Source: Sphingobium sp. DEHP117 (lineage in GTDB: Bacteria > Pseudomonadota > Alphaproteobacteria > Sphingomonadales > Sphingomonadaceae). From it: a DNA stretch of 64,000 bases. This document shows positions 15,252 to 24,365 of this stretch, in pieces. The notes beneath the pieces are model-generated. The model had not been told where the DNA came from. It was given only the letters and a program-made list of their open reading frames with translations, and made no database searches. The DNA lies in NCBI RefSeq assembly GCF_030867385.1, contig NZ_JAPFBJ010000003.1, positions 124,001 through 188,000 on the forward strand, in the 5' to 3' direction. Numbering within the stretch: the stretch's first letter is position 1; each line of letters starts with the position of its first letter. The translations under genes were made by a program, and so were the position numbers.

Positions 15252-15353
15252 TAAGGTGTAAAGGTCTCTTGGTATAACCAGAGAGCCCTTCGGGTCGCGG
15301 CGCCTGTTTATTCAGAACAATGCGCCCACGCTTGTATGAAATGGACATGCACG
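15218..15353 (-). ncRNA. candidate small RNA of about 135 nt
   Basis: A strong intrinsic terminator (15218-15251) has no upstream gene to serve. A second hairpin, GGCTCTCTGGT/ACCAAGAGACC, lies at about 15263-15287. A TATAAC -10 box sits at 15360-15365 on the minus strand; the -35 is weak. The only short ORF with a stop is 14 codons (GTG at about 15351), so a structured non-coding RNA or leader is more likely than a protein. It lies between the araC-type gene and pyrD. Family unknown. Confidence 0.5.
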
Positions 15354-15436
15354 CGTAATGTTATACAGTTTCATCGCTCGGGAGAAATTTTTCGGCGCTT
15401 TGACGATCGGTTTCCCCGCTGCCATAAAGCCCGGCC

Positions 15437-16474
15437 ATGTTCTATCGCCTGCTCAAGCCACTTCTCTTCCGTCTGGATGCCGAAAAAGCTCACCATCTGG
15501 CGCTCGCGGCTATCCGCGCGATGCCGTCCGGCATGCCGGGAGAGGCGGACCCTTTGCTGCGGACGACCGTGGCGGGGATAGCCTTCCCCAGCCCCGTCGG
15601 GCTCGCCGCAGGGTTCGACAAGGAAGGGTTGATAGCCCACAAAATGCACCATTTTGGATTAGGTTTCTCGGAACTGGGAACGCTTACGCCGCAACCGCAA
15701 GCAGGCAATCCCCAGCCGCGCCTGTTTCGCCTGACAGAAGACCGCGCTGTCATCAACCGCATGGGCTTCAACAACGGCGGGCAGGCCGACGCCGCACGGC
15801 GGATCGCTGCCATGCCACGCGCCGGCCGGGTGATCGGAATCAACATTGGCGCGAACAAGGACGCCGCGGATCGCATTGCCGATTATGTCACTGGCGTGAG
15901 GACCATGGCTCCGCTGGCGGATTACGTCACCGTCAACATATCCTCTCCCAACACGCCCGGTTTGCGCGCCTTACAGGGACGCGGACCGCTGGACGAGTTG
16001 CTTGGCGCGGTGATGGCGGCGCGTGGCGAGCAAGGCCCGCCCATCTTCCTCAAGGTAGCGCCGGACCTTGAGCCCGCCGACATAGACGACATTGCAGCCA
16101 GTATCACCGACCACAAGGTCGATGCGCTGATCGTGTCAAACACCACTATTAGTCGCCCGGCTTTATGCTCTTCCCACGCCGGCGAGGCAGGCGGCCTTTC
16201 CGGCGCGCCGCTGCATGACCTTGCGCTGCAACGCTTGCGCGACTTCCGCGCGGCGCTGGGCGCTGCCATGCCGCTTATCGGCGTCGGCGGTATCGCAAGC
16301 GCCAATCAAGCCTATGCGCGAATACGCGCTGGCGCATCTCTGGTGCAGATATATAGTGCGATGGTCTACGAAGGCCCGTGGCTCGCGGCACGGATCAACA
16401 AGGGGCTGAAGGAACTACTGATGCGCGACGGATTCACCAATATTTCGCAGGCTGTGGGTGTCGATGCGCCGTAG
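15437..16474 (+). CDS. pyrD: dihydroorotate dehydrogenase (quinone), class 2
   Basis: A 345-residue membrane-associated PyrD, which oxidises dihydroorotate to orotate with quinone in pyrimidine synthesis. The N-terminal helix MFYRLLKPLLFRLDAEKAHH is the quinone-binding extension of class 2. FMN and substrate motifs follow: GLAAGFDKEG, NRMGFNNGG, IGINIGANKD, VTVNISSPNTPGLR (catalytic serine region), IVSNTT and IGVGGI. Length is normal. The 3' end overlaps the gamma-glutamyltransferase gene by about 11-17 bases. Confidence 0.95.
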   Translation: MFYRLLKPLLFRLDAEKAHHLALAAIRAMPSGMPGEADPLLRTTVAGIAFPSPVGLAAGFDKEGLIAHKMHHFGLGFSELGTLTPQPQAGNPQPRLFRLTEDRAVINRMGFNNGGQADAARRIAAMPRAGRVIGINIGANKDAADRIADYVTGVRTMAPLADYVTVNISSPNTPGLRALQGRGPLDELLGAVMAARGEQGPPIFLKVAPDLEPADIDDIAASITDHKVDALIVSNTTISRPALCSSHAGEAGGLSGAPLHDLALQRLRDFRAALGAAMPLIGVGGIASANQAYARIRAGASLVQIYSAMVYEGPWLAARINKGLKELLMRDGFTNISQAVGVDAP

Positions 16475-18152
16475 GGCTCCCGTGCGCGCATTCCTCGCGG
16501 CGCTTTTGGCGCTACTCAGTTTCACCACGCAGGCGCTGGCCGCAGGTACAGTCTCCTCCGCCGATCCGCGCGCATCCGAAGCGGGCATGGAAATGCTGCG
16601 CAAGGGCGGGTCCGCCACCGACGCCGCGCTGGCGATGATGCTTGCCCTCACCGTGATCGAGCCGCAATCGAGCGGGATCGGCGGCGGCGGCTTCTTGCTG
16701 CATCATGACGGTAAGAGCGGTGAACTTGCGACGATAGACGGGCGGGAGACCGCGCCCCGTTCCGCAACGCCCGCCCTCTTCCTTGGCGCAGACGGCAAGC
16801 CTTTGCCCTTCTCGCAGGCGGTGCCCGGAGGCAAGTCAGTCGGCGTGCCGGGCAATATCGCCCTGATGAAGCAGTCACATGATCGCTGGGGCCGCCTGAA
16901 ATGGGCCGCGCTGTTCGCGCCCGCCATCCGGCTTGCGCGAGAGGGGTTTGCCGTGAGCAAGCCACTCGCCGAGGCGCTGCAACGCGCCGCGCCGCTCTGG
17001 GCGGATTTTCCAGACGCCCGCGCAATCTACTGGATCGACGGCCGCCCGGCGCGCGAAGGCGAGATGCTGCGAAACCCGGCGCTGGCGGACTTCCTTGAGA
17101 AACTCGCACGCAAGGGGCCACGCGCCTTCTACAAGGGCAAGGGCGCCGCCGCCATTAGCGCGGCCGTCTCTAACGCCCCACGCAACCCGACGCCCTTCGC
17201 CAGGGCAGACCTATCCGCCTATCGCGCAAAGAGCCGCCCGCCGGTGTGCGGGCAATACCGCGTCTATAAAATCTGCGGTATGGGCCCGCCCTCCTCCGGC
17301 ACCGTGGCGGTGGTCCAGATCCTCGGCATGCTGGAGCGGTTCGACATGAAGGCGCTGGGGCCGGACAGCCCGCAGAGCTGGCACCTCATCGGCGAAGCGA
17401 TGCGGCTGGCCTTTGCCGACCGGGGCAAATATCTGGGCGACTCCGATTTCATTGCGGTGCCCGTCAACGGCCTCATCGACCGCGCCTATATCCAGGGCCG
17501 CTCCACCCTGATCGCACCCGGCGCCGCGCGCGGCAGCTACGAACCGGGCACGCCGCCGGGCGCGCCCCTTCGCACTCCGGCCAAGGGGCCGGAAACACCC
17601 GGCACCACCCACTTCGTCGCAATAGACGACATCGGCAATATCGCGACGATGACCTCTACAGTCGAAGGACCATTCGGTAGCCAGCTTATCGCCCACGGTT
17701 TCTTCCTCAACAACGAGCTGACCGACTTCGACTTCACGCCGGAGAAGGACGGCGCGCCCGTCGCCAACCGCGTAGAGCCGGGCAAGCGCCCCCGCTCGTC
17801 TATGACGCCCACCATTATTTACGATGCGAGTGGCAAGCCCGTCTTCGTCGTCGGAGCCGCCGGCGGCAGCACGATCATCATGCAGGTCGCAAAGGCCCTG
17901 ATCGCGCATCTCGACTGGGGCATGAGCGCGCGCGACAGCCTCGGCCTCGGCCTGATTTTCTTTGACAGGGACGGGCTCACGCTGGAGCCCGGCACGAAGC
18001 TGGAGGCGATGAAGCCAGCCTTGGAGGCCATGGGTCACCATGTCGGAACTCTCACCGCGCGCCTCAAGGCCAACGCAGCGGAGCGCCTGCCCGATGGCCG
18101 CTGGCAGGGCGCCGCCGACCCGCGCAGCGTGGGGGTGGCCCTTACGGAATGA
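16464..18152 (+). CDS. ggt: gamma-glutamyltransferase
   Basis: A 562-residue periplasmic N-terminal-nucleophile hydrolase that transfers or hydrolyses the gamma-glutamyl group of glutathione. A signal peptide (FLAALLALLSFTTQALA) precedes the fold start AADPRASEAGMEMLRKGG-like region. The self-cleavage and nucleophile site TTHFVAIDDIGN has the threonine generating the small subunit, and the GGxGGSTI-type loop appears as VGAAGGSTIIMQ. The ATG at 16464 is chosen over a GTG at 16458; both overlap the pyrD end. Length fits Ggt precursors. Confidence 0.92.
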   Translation: MRRRAPVRAFLAALLALLSFTTQALAAGTVSSADPRASEAGMEMLRKGGSATDAALAMMLALTVIEPQSSGIGGGGFLLHHDGKSGELATIDGRETAPRSATPALFLGADGKPLPFSQAVPGGKSVGVPGNIALMKQSHDRWGRLKWAALFAPAIRLAREGFAVSKPLAEALQRAAPLWADFPDARAIYWIDGRPAREGEMLRNPALADFLEKLARKGPRAFYKGKGAAAISAAVSNAPRNPTPFARADLSAYRAKSRPPVCGQYRVYKICGMGPPSSGTVAVVQILGMLERFDMKALGPDSPQSWHLIGEAMRLAFADRGKYLGDSDFIAVPVNGLIDRAYIQGRSTLIAPGAARGSYEPGTPPGAPLRTPAKGPETPGTTHFVAIDDIGNIATMTSTVEGPFGSQLIAHGFFLNNELTDFDFTPEKDGAPVANRVEPGKRPRSSMTPTIIYDASGKPVFVVGAAGGSTIIMQVAKALIAHLDWGMSARDSLGLGLIFFDRDGLTLEPGTKLEAMKPALEAMGHHVGTLTARLKANAAERLPDGRWQGAADPRSVGVALTE

Positions 18153-18192
18153 GGGGGATATAGAAGCTCCAGATAACAAAACCGGAGAGGCC

Positions 18193-20001
18193 ATGCGCCA
18201 GTTCGAGCATTTCCCGAACCTCGTCACCATGTTCTTCACCCGCGCGAGCGAACAGGGCGAGCGACCCTTCCTATGGCGCAAGGAAGCGGGACAATGGATG
18301 TCGATCAGCTGGGCCGAGACAGCGCGTCAGGTCGCCGCGCTCGCATCCGCCCTGCGCGCCGAAGGGATCAACCCCGGCGACCGGGTGATGATCGTGTCCG
18401 AAAACCGACCGGAGTTCTGCATCGCGGACCTTGCCATCATGGCAGCGGGCGCGGTCAGTGTGCCTACCTACACCACCAACACCACGCGCGACCATGACCA
18501 TATCCTCAACGACAGCGGGGCACGCGCCGTCATCGTCTCTACGCCCAAGCTCGCCAAGGCGCTGATGCCCGCCGTCATCCACTCCAACTGCGTGAGCCTC
18601 GTGATCGGCATCGAGCCGCTGAAGTTTGCCCAGGCGGGCGTCGCTGAGCTGCGCCAGTGGGACGCGCTGATCGCCGCCCATACCGGCGATCCTGCCGCCG
18701 ATCCCGCCGCCTGCGCCTCCTCCCTCACCGCGCAGCGCGATGACCTCGCCTGCCTCATCTACACCAGCGGCACCGGCGGCGCCCCGCGCGGAGTGAAGCA
18801 GCATCACGGCGCGATCCTCCTCAACGTCGAGGGCTGCATCGACGTGATCGCAGGCGATTTCGGCTGGGGCGATGAAATATTTCTCTCCTTTCTCCCGCTC
18901 TCCCACGCCTATGAGCATAGCGGCGGCCAGTTCCTCCCCATCGGCCTTGGCGGGCAGATCTATTATGCCGAGGGGCTGGACAAGCTCGCCTCCAATATCG
19001 AGGAGGTGCGCCCCACGATCATGGTCGTGGTGCCGCGCCTGTTCGAGGTGCTGCGCGCCCGCGTGATGAAGGCGATCGAACGCCAAGGCCGCGCCGCGCA
19101 GATCCTGCTCGATCAGGCGCTGCGCCTCGGCGCGAAGGAGATGGCGGCGGGCAGACTACCGTTGTGGGACCGTCCCGTGCGCGCGCTCCTCAACCGCACC
19201 ATCAAGCCCAAGGTGCAGGCGCGCTTCGGCGGGCGGATCAAGGCGCTGGTGTCAGGCGGCGCGCCGCTCAATCCCGACGTCGGCAGCTTCTTCCACGCGC
19301 TCGGCCTCACTCTGCTGCAGGGCTATGGCCAGACCGAGGCCGGACCGGTCGTCTCCGTCACCAGGCCAAGAACCGGCATGAAGATGGACACGGTCGGCAC
19401 GCCGCTAAAACACGTGGAGGTGAAAATTGCCGAGGACGGCGAAATCCTCGTCCGCGGAGAGCTGGTGATGCACGGCTATTGGCGCAACCCTGAGGAAAGC
19501 GCCCGCGTGCTGCGCGATGGCTGGCTCCACACCGGCGACATCGGCGAGTTCGATGCGGGCGGCCGCCTCAAGATCACCGATCGCAAGAAGGACATCATCG
19601 TCAACGACAAGGGCGACAATGTCTCGCCGCAAAAGGTCGAGGGCATGCTGACGCTGCAGGACGAGATTGCCCAGGCGATGGTGAGCGGCGACCGGCGGCC
19701 CTATCTCGTCGGCGTGATCGTGCCGGAGGCGGAGTGGCTGGCCGAATGGGCAAAGGCAAACGGCAAGGAACAGGCCTCCCTGACCGAACTCGCCGCAGAC
19801 CCCGCGCTCCACACCGCCCTGCGTGCGGCAGTAGACCGGGTGAACACGGACCTCTCAGTGACCGAGCGCGTGCGCCAGTTCATCATAGCCGACGCCCCCT
19901 TTACCATCGAGAACCAGATGCTCACCCCCTCGATCAAGATCCGGCGGCATGTGATACGCGGGGCGTATCAGGAAAGGCTGGATGGGTTGTACAAGGGGTG
20001 A
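18193..20001 (+). CDS. long-chain acyl-CoA synthetase (AMP-binding)
   Basis: A 602-residue ATP-dependent acyl-CoA ligase of the FadD15/ACSL type, activating fatty acids with ATP and CoA. The AMP-binding P-loop appears as LIYTSGTGGAPRGVKQHH, with GYGQTEAGPVVS, the DGWLHTGDIGEFD motif and the C-terminal KITDRKKDIIVNDKGDNVSP. The ATG at 18193 follows a GGAGAGG ribosome site; the longer frame upstream overlaps ggt in another frame. The gene lies 40 bases after ggt and may be co-transcribed. Confidence 0.92.
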   Translation: MRQFEHFPNLVTMFFTRASEQGERPFLWRKEAGQWMSISWAETARQVAALASALRAEGINPGDRVMIVSENRPEFCIADLAIMAAGAVSVPTYTTNTTRDHDHILNDSGARAVIVSTPKLAKALMPAVIHSNCVSLVIGIEPLKFAQAGVAELRQWDALIAAHTGDPAADPAACASSLTAQRDDLACLIYTSGTGGAPRGVKQHHGAILLNVEGCIDVIAGDFGWGDEIFLSFLPLSHAYEHSGGQFLPIGLGGQIYYAEGLDKLASNIEEVRPTIMVVVPRLFEVLRARVMKAIERQGRAAQILLDQALRLGAKEMAAGRLPLWDRPVRALLNRTIKPKVQARFGGRIKALVSGGAPLNPDVGSFFHALGLTLLQGYGQTEAGPVVSVTRPRTGMKMDTVGTPLKHVEVKIAEDGEILVRGELVMHGYWRNPEESARVLRDGWLHTGDIGEFDAGGRLKITDRKKDIIVNDKGDNVSPQKVEGMLTLQDEIAQAMVSGDRRPYLVGVIVPEAEWLAEWAKANGKEQASLTELAADPALHTALRAAVDRVNTDLSVTERVRQFIIADAPFTIENQMLTPSIKIRRHVIRGAYQERLDGLYKG

Positions 20002-20075
20002 GGAAGCCACCATATTCATGGTCGACCTTCCCGCTCCCTACCCCACGCACGGTCCAATACGCACTGAAACCCTGA

Positions 20076-20852
20076 TCAACGACGCTGCCCTACCAGCGCG
20101 AAATGTGCGCCCTGGGGGTCTATACCCTGCAACGCGAAGTCGCCGCCCGGAACTTCCATCGGGCCGTTGATCACCTTGCCGCCGCCGCTGTCTATGGCCG
20201 TTACCGCCGCATCGATATCCGCTACCCGAAAATAGTGGTTCCAGTGCGGCGGCCCCATCTGGTCGGTGCCGGTCATGATCGCGCCGATCATGGCTCCGTG
20301 ACGAATGAAATCATAGGATCCCATCGGTCCCATATCCATGGACCCGTCCTTCACCCAACCGAACCGCACACCATAGAAATGCAACGCCGCGCTCTGGTCA
20401 GACGTGATCAGCTCATTCCAGGCGCAGTGGCCGATCCGGGGGCGGTCATGGGCAAAGGCCAGGCTCTCACCCTCGCCGGAAGGGCGCATGATGTAAAAAG
20501 GCGCACCCTGTGGATCGGTCACCATCGCGATGCGACCCACCTCAGCGATGTCCATGCCCGGCATCAGGATCCTGCCGCCACCATGAGCAATGCTCTCGAC
20601 GCATTTGTCGACATCATCTACCGCGACATAGCCCACCCACGCCGGACATGCGCCGCCCTCCATCATCTGGGGCGTCAGCTGCATCACGCCGCCAACACTA
20701 TGCTCGGGTGCGTTGATGATCCGATAATCCATTCCGGGCGTATTGCTGCCCGCAAACGTCCATCCGAGCACGGAGCCATAAAAGCTCTGAGCCGCATCCG
20801 CATCGCTCGTCATCAGCTCGTACCAGATGAAATCGCCATGCTTGTTCGCCAT
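20076..20852 (-). CDS. two-domain VOC (glyoxalase-fold) protein
   Basis: A 258-residue protein with two vicinal-oxygen-chelate domains. The first begins GDFIWYELMTSDADAAQSFYG, and the second HCAWNELITSDQSAALHFYG shows the same W-E-L-T-D-FY pattern. VOC enzymes bind a metal and act on varied substrates; this two-domain form is widespread but of unknown substrate. It converges on the acyl-CoA ligase gene and has about 145 bases upstream to the next gene. Confidence 0.85.
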   Translation of the reverse strand: MANKHGDFIWYELMTSDADAAQSFYGSVLGWTFAGSNTPGMDYRIINAPEHSVGGVMQLTPQMMEGGACPAWVGYVAVDDVDKCVESIAHGGGRILMPGMDIAEVGRIAMVTDPQGAPFYIMRPSGEGESLAFAHDRPRIGHCAWNELITSDQSAALHFYGVRFGWVKDGSMDMGPMGSYDFIRHGAMIGAIMTGTDQMGPPHWNHYFRVADIDAAVTAIDSGGGKVINGPMEVPGGDFALQGIDPQGAHFALVGQRR

Positions 20853-20996
20853 CGCTTCGCTCCAAAGTTGCCCGTTGCGTGTTCACGTCCGGCGCTCGAC
20901 AAAACAGGGAACTTCTGGCTTTGGCGAGCGCAACGATCGTGATGCGAGAGTATCAGCTTTACTGGTAATCAGACAGGTTCAGATATCTCTGCCTTA

Positions 20997-21368
20997 CTAA
21001 TCCCCCAGCATCACCACCGGCTCGAACCCGCCGAAGATCATGCGCTTCCCATCAAAAGGCGGAGGGTTTTTCGCGGGGTCGAAGCGAGGGTCGGTTTTCA
21101 TCATGTCTTCAAACTTGGCGAAGGCGGCATCACGCGTCGGTTTGTCCGGCCATTCGATCCAGGAAAAGCACACCGTCTCTTCCTCCCCAGCCTGTACCGC
21201 CCTGCGAAAGTCGGTCTGCTTGCCTTCGGGCACATCTTCACCCCAGCACTCCCAGATGCGCAGCGCGCCCTCGTCCATCAACATCTGATCAAACTCGCGC
21301 GCGTGGTCTATAAACGCCTGCCTGTTCGCGGTCGGCACCGCGATCACGAACCCGTCCACATATGCCAT
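20997..21368 (-). CDS. DUF1428 family protein
   Basis: A 123-residue DUF1428 protein, a dimeric alpha-beta barrel fold of unknown function. Typical segments are MAYVDGFVIAVPTANR at the start, ALRIWECWGEDVPEGKQTDF and SWIEWPDKPTRDAA. An upstream in-frame ATG adds 9 residues that do not match the family start, so 21368 is preferred. It sits among other small stress or detoxification-type genes (VOC, SRPBCC). Confidence 0.9.
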   Translation of the reverse strand: MAYVDGFVIAVPTANRQAFIDHAREFDQMLMDEGALRIWECWGEDVPEGKQTDFRRAVQAGEEETVCFSWIEWPDKPTRDAAFAKFEDMMKTDPRFDPAKNPPPFDGKRMIFGGFEPVVMLGD

Positions 21369-21454
21369 AGCCGTTCTCCTGTCCGACGTTTCCAAAGTGA
21401 GGCAGCCTCTTCGCGCTCAAACGGCATGCCAAGTCTCTCTTGATCCGCCCGCGC

Positions 21455-21925
21455 CTAGGCCGTTTCGACCAGCTCTTTCAGCTGCCGGGCGCAGGCCTGC
21501 CATCCTTCTACAAATCCCATATCCTCATGCTGTTTCCGCGCCTCGGCGCTCCAGTGGCGCGCGCTGGCGCGGTAGCGGGTGGCACCGCCCTCGGGTATCA
21601 GCTCCCATATGCCGATCATGAACGGCTGCTGGGGCGTCCAGTCCCCCGCACCCGTCACCGTGGACACGCAGTCGGTCGTGACGAACCGCACGCCGGGCGT
21701 GACCTCCAGGAATATGCCTTCCGACGCGTGCTCCTCGCCCGCGTTCGGCCCGCGCATCACCATTGCGCAGCGCCCTCCGGCCCTCCACTCCTGCGCGATT
21801 ATCTCCGTCCGCCACGGGCGCGGACACCACCACTCGGCTTGGCGGCGCGTCATCGCATCCCATACTTTCTCGGGCGGCGCGTCGATCAGAATTTCTACAG
21901 ACAGCGCGTTGACGGCATCGTTCAT
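21455..21925 (-). CDS. SRPBCC / AHSA1 domain protein
   Basis: A 156-residue START-like protein. ILIDAPPEKVWDAMTRRQAEWW at the start and EGWQACARQLKELVE at the C terminus are typical of the activator-of-Hsp90 homologue-like bacterial family, a hydrophobic-ligand-binding fold. The substrate is unknown. The ATG at 21925 (MNDAVNALS) is preferred over one 5 codons upstream. It lies in the same orientation as the DUF1428 gene with about 85 bases between. Confidence 0.85.
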   Translation of the reverse strand: MNDAVNALSVEILIDAPPEKVWDAMTRRQAEWWCPRPWRTEIIAQEWRAGGRCAMVMRGPNAGEEHASEGIFLEVTPGVRFVTTDCVSTVTGAGDWTPQQPFMIGIWELIPEGGATRYRASARHWSAEARKQHEDMGFVEGWQACARQLKELVETA

Positions 21926-21977
21926 GGCCTTCCTCCTCAAAGCCCGGACACGCGCACCATGGCAACCCGCGCGCCTG

Positions 21978-22259
21978 TCAGTTCTGGATCACCTTTTGCA
22001 CGTCATTGCTGCCCGCGCAAAGATGATCGCCTGCATAAGCGGGGCTGGGGCCGTTGAGCGGACGCGGGCGGCCCAAAGTCCAGTTCTGCTGCATGCGCAC
22101 CTTGGGGTTGGGCGCACACCAGATTTCGCCGGTGTCGTCGATGGCGGTGACCCAAATGAGATTATGCTCCGGGCCATAGTCGATCATGCCGATCGCCAGG
22201 CCCTTGCCCTTGTCGATGACCTCCAGCGGAATGGGCGGGTCTAGCTGCGTAAATGCCAT
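21978..22259 (-). CDS. hypothetical protein
   Basis: A 93-residue protein starting MAFTQLDPPIPLEV. Conserved-looking segments are GMIDYGPEHNLIWVTAID, GEIWCAPNPKVR and a polar C terminus. There is no signal peptide or membrane helix. The start at 22259 is favoured over longer in-frame choices because the upstream part looks random and GGAGAACGCC lies before it. Function unknown. Confidence 0.7.
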   Translation of the reverse strand: MAFTQLDPPIPLEVIDKGKGLAIGMIDYGPEHNLIWVTAIDDTGEIWCAPNPKVRMQQNWTLGRPRPLNGPSPAYAGDHLCAGSNDVQKVIQN

Positions 22260-22366
22260 GGTGGCGTTCTCCTTCATGAAGGAGCCAACGTCCATGTCCG
22301 CGCTTGGTTGCGCAAGCAAGTGCTGCCCACCGTGTCGGCGGGCACGATACGCACACAAGCTATCGG

Positions 22367-22830
22367 TTAAATCACAGGGTCAATGGTGAAGCCTGGCACC
22401 GCCCGCGCTTCGACATAGCCTTTGAAGTACATGTCCATGACCACATGTTTGGGCTCCGTGCTCGCCGACGCACAGCTCACGACATAGTCGTCTATGATAG
22501 AGCCATAAATACCCGGGCCGAGATGCCCGCACGCATGAAGGAGGGCGTGCTGTTGTCCGGGCATTTCAGCCTGGAAAGGTAGGCACGCTGCCCCGCCGGG
22601 CTTTCAGCGCGCACGGGGTTCTCTTTTGTGCCGAGCGGAAAAGCCTCCGCCTTGGCGACAGCAGCCTTGAGGTCCGGTTCGTCAAGGATCGGTCCTCCTC
22701 CCATCATGCGTTGGAAGTAGACCGATATCGGCATCGGCTTGCCGCCCACAATCACGCTTTCTTCTTTTTTTGCCCAGGCAGACTGGCACGACAATGCCGC
22801 CGCCGCAAAAATTCCGACCCAGTACCGCAT
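22367..22830 (-). pseudogene. secreted hypothetical protein interrupted by a frameshift
   Basis: The 5' part (22830 down to about 22515) has a signal peptide (MRYWVGIFAAAALSCQSAWA) and encodes LGTKENPVRA...YLSRLKCPDNSTPSFMRAG before running into an early stop. Continuing one frame over from about 22515 restores a sensible protein: HLGPGIYGSIIDDYVVSC...KHVVMDMYFKGYVEARAVPGFTI, ending at 22367. A one-base loss near 22510-22520 explains both. It may be a real mutation or a sequencing error. The intact protein would have about 154 residues. Function unknown. Confidence 0.65.
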
Positions 22831-22850
22831 GTGATCCCCCCTTTACCTGA

Positions 22851-24365
22851 TCAGGCCAGCAGACCCTCCTTGGCGATCTTGTCCCGCCACACCAGAGGCG
22901 CGAGGTGGTGAACGTTGTTGCCCTCACTATCCACCGCAACGGTGACCGGCATGTCCTTCACCTCGAACTCGTAGATCGCCTCCATGCCCAGATCCTCGAA
23001 GCCGACGACCTTGGCGCCCTTGATCGCGCGCGCCACGAGATAGGCCGCCCCGCCCACCGCCATCAGATAGGTGACCTTGTGCTTCTTGATCACCTCGACC
23101 GCGCCCATGCCGCGCTCCGCCTTGCCGATCATCGTCAGCAGGCCAAGGTCGAGCATCATGTCGGTGAACTTGTCCATGCGCGTGGCAGTGGTCGGGCCGG
23201 CGGGGCCGACGACCTCGCCCATCACCGGGTCGACCGGGCCGACATAATAGATCGCGCGGCCCTTGAAATCGACCGGCAGGGCTTCGCCCTTGGCCAGCAT
23301 GTCCTGAATGCGCTTGTGCGCGGCGTCGCGCCCGGTCAGCATCTTGCCGTTGAGCAGCAGCCGGTCGCCCGCCTTCCAGCTCTGCACCACATCCGGGGTG
23401 AGCGTATCGAGATCGACGCGGATCGCCTCCTTGTCCGGCGCCCATTGCACATCGGGCCACTCGTCGAGCTTGGGCTGCTCCAGATAGGCGGGGCCGGAGC
23501 CATCCATCACGAAGTGCGCGTGGCGGGTGGCGGCGCAGTTGGGGATCATCGCCACCGGCTTGCCCGCCGCATGGCAGGGATAGTCATAAATCTTCACGTC
23601 GAGGATGGTGGAAAGGCCACCCAGCCCCTGCGCGCCGATGCCGAGCGCATTGACCTTGTCGAAAATCTCCACGCGCAGGCGCTCGATGTCGGTCTGCGGC
23701 CCGCGTTCCTTGAGCTGCGCCATGTCGATGGGCTCCATCAGGCTCTGCTTGGCGAGCAGCACCGCCTTCTCCGCCGTGCCGCCGATGCCGATGCCGAGCA
23801 TACCGGGCGGGCACCAGCCCGCGCCCATCTGCGGCACCATTTCGAGAACCCAGTCGACGATGCTGTCGGACGGGTTCATCATCTTGAACTTGGACTTGTT
23901 TTCCGAGCCGCCGCCCTTCGCCGCAACATCGACGCTGACCTTCGACCCCGGCACCATCTCGACGTTGAGCACGCAGGGCGTGTTGTCCTTGGTGTTCACG
24001 CGGCTGAACGCCGGGTCCTTCAGGATCGATGCGCGCAACCGGTTCTCGGGATGCAGATAGGCGCGGCGCACGCCCTCGTCGACAATGTCCTGCAACGGGC
24101 GCGAGGTATCGTCCAGCTGGCAGTCCATGCCCCATTTGATGAACACGTTGACGATGCCGGTATCCTGGCAGATCGGCCGATGCCCTTCCGCGCACATGCG
24201 GCTGTTGGTGAGGATCTGCGCGATCGCGTCCTTCGCCGCCGGGCCTTGCTCCGCCTTATAGGCCTCGCCCAACGCACGGATATAATCCATCGGGTGGTAA
24301 TAGCTGATGAACTGCAGCGCGTCGGCGACGCTCTCGATCAGGTCTGCGGCCTTTATGACGGTCAT
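22851..24365 (-). CDS. fumA: class I fumarate hydratase (4Fe-4S)
   Basis: A 504-residue single-chain class I fumarase that interconverts fumarate and malate in the TCA cycle. The N-terminal half has GHRPICQDTGIVNVF with one cluster cysteine, GAGWCPPGMLGIGIGG with another and AGKPVAMIPNCAATR with a third. The C-terminal half has YYVGPVDPVMGEVVGPAGPTTATRMD and MLAKGEALPVDF. Length is typical. Such enzymes are oxygen-sensitive. The ATG at 24365 is followed upstream by about 480 bases of intergenic DNA shared with nrdA. Confidence 0.93.
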   Translation of the reverse strand: MTVIKAADLIESVADALQFISYYHPMDYIRALGEAYKAEQGPAAKDAIAQILTNSRMCAEGHRPICQDTGIVNVFIKWGMDCQLDDTSRPLQDIVDEGVRRAYLHPENRLRASILKDPAFSRVNTKDNTPCVLNVEMVPGSKVSVDVAAKGGGSENKSKFKMMNPSDSIVDWVLEMVPQMGAGWCPPGMLGIGIGGTAEKAVLLAKQSLMEPIDMAQLKERGPQTDIERLRVEIFDKVNALGIGAQGLGGLSTILDVKIYDYPCHAAGKPVAMIPNCAATRHAHFVMDGSGPAYLEQPKLDEWPDVQWAPDKEAIRVDLDTLTPDVVQSWKAGDRLLLNGKMLTGRDAAHKRIQDMLAKGEALPVDFKGRAIYYVGPVDPVMGEVVGPAGPTTATRMDKFTDMMLDLGLLTMIGKAERGMGAVEVIKKHKVTYLMAVGGAAYLVARAIKGAKVVGFEDLGMEAIYEFEVKDMPVTVAVDSEGNNVHHLAPLVWRDKIAKEGLLA

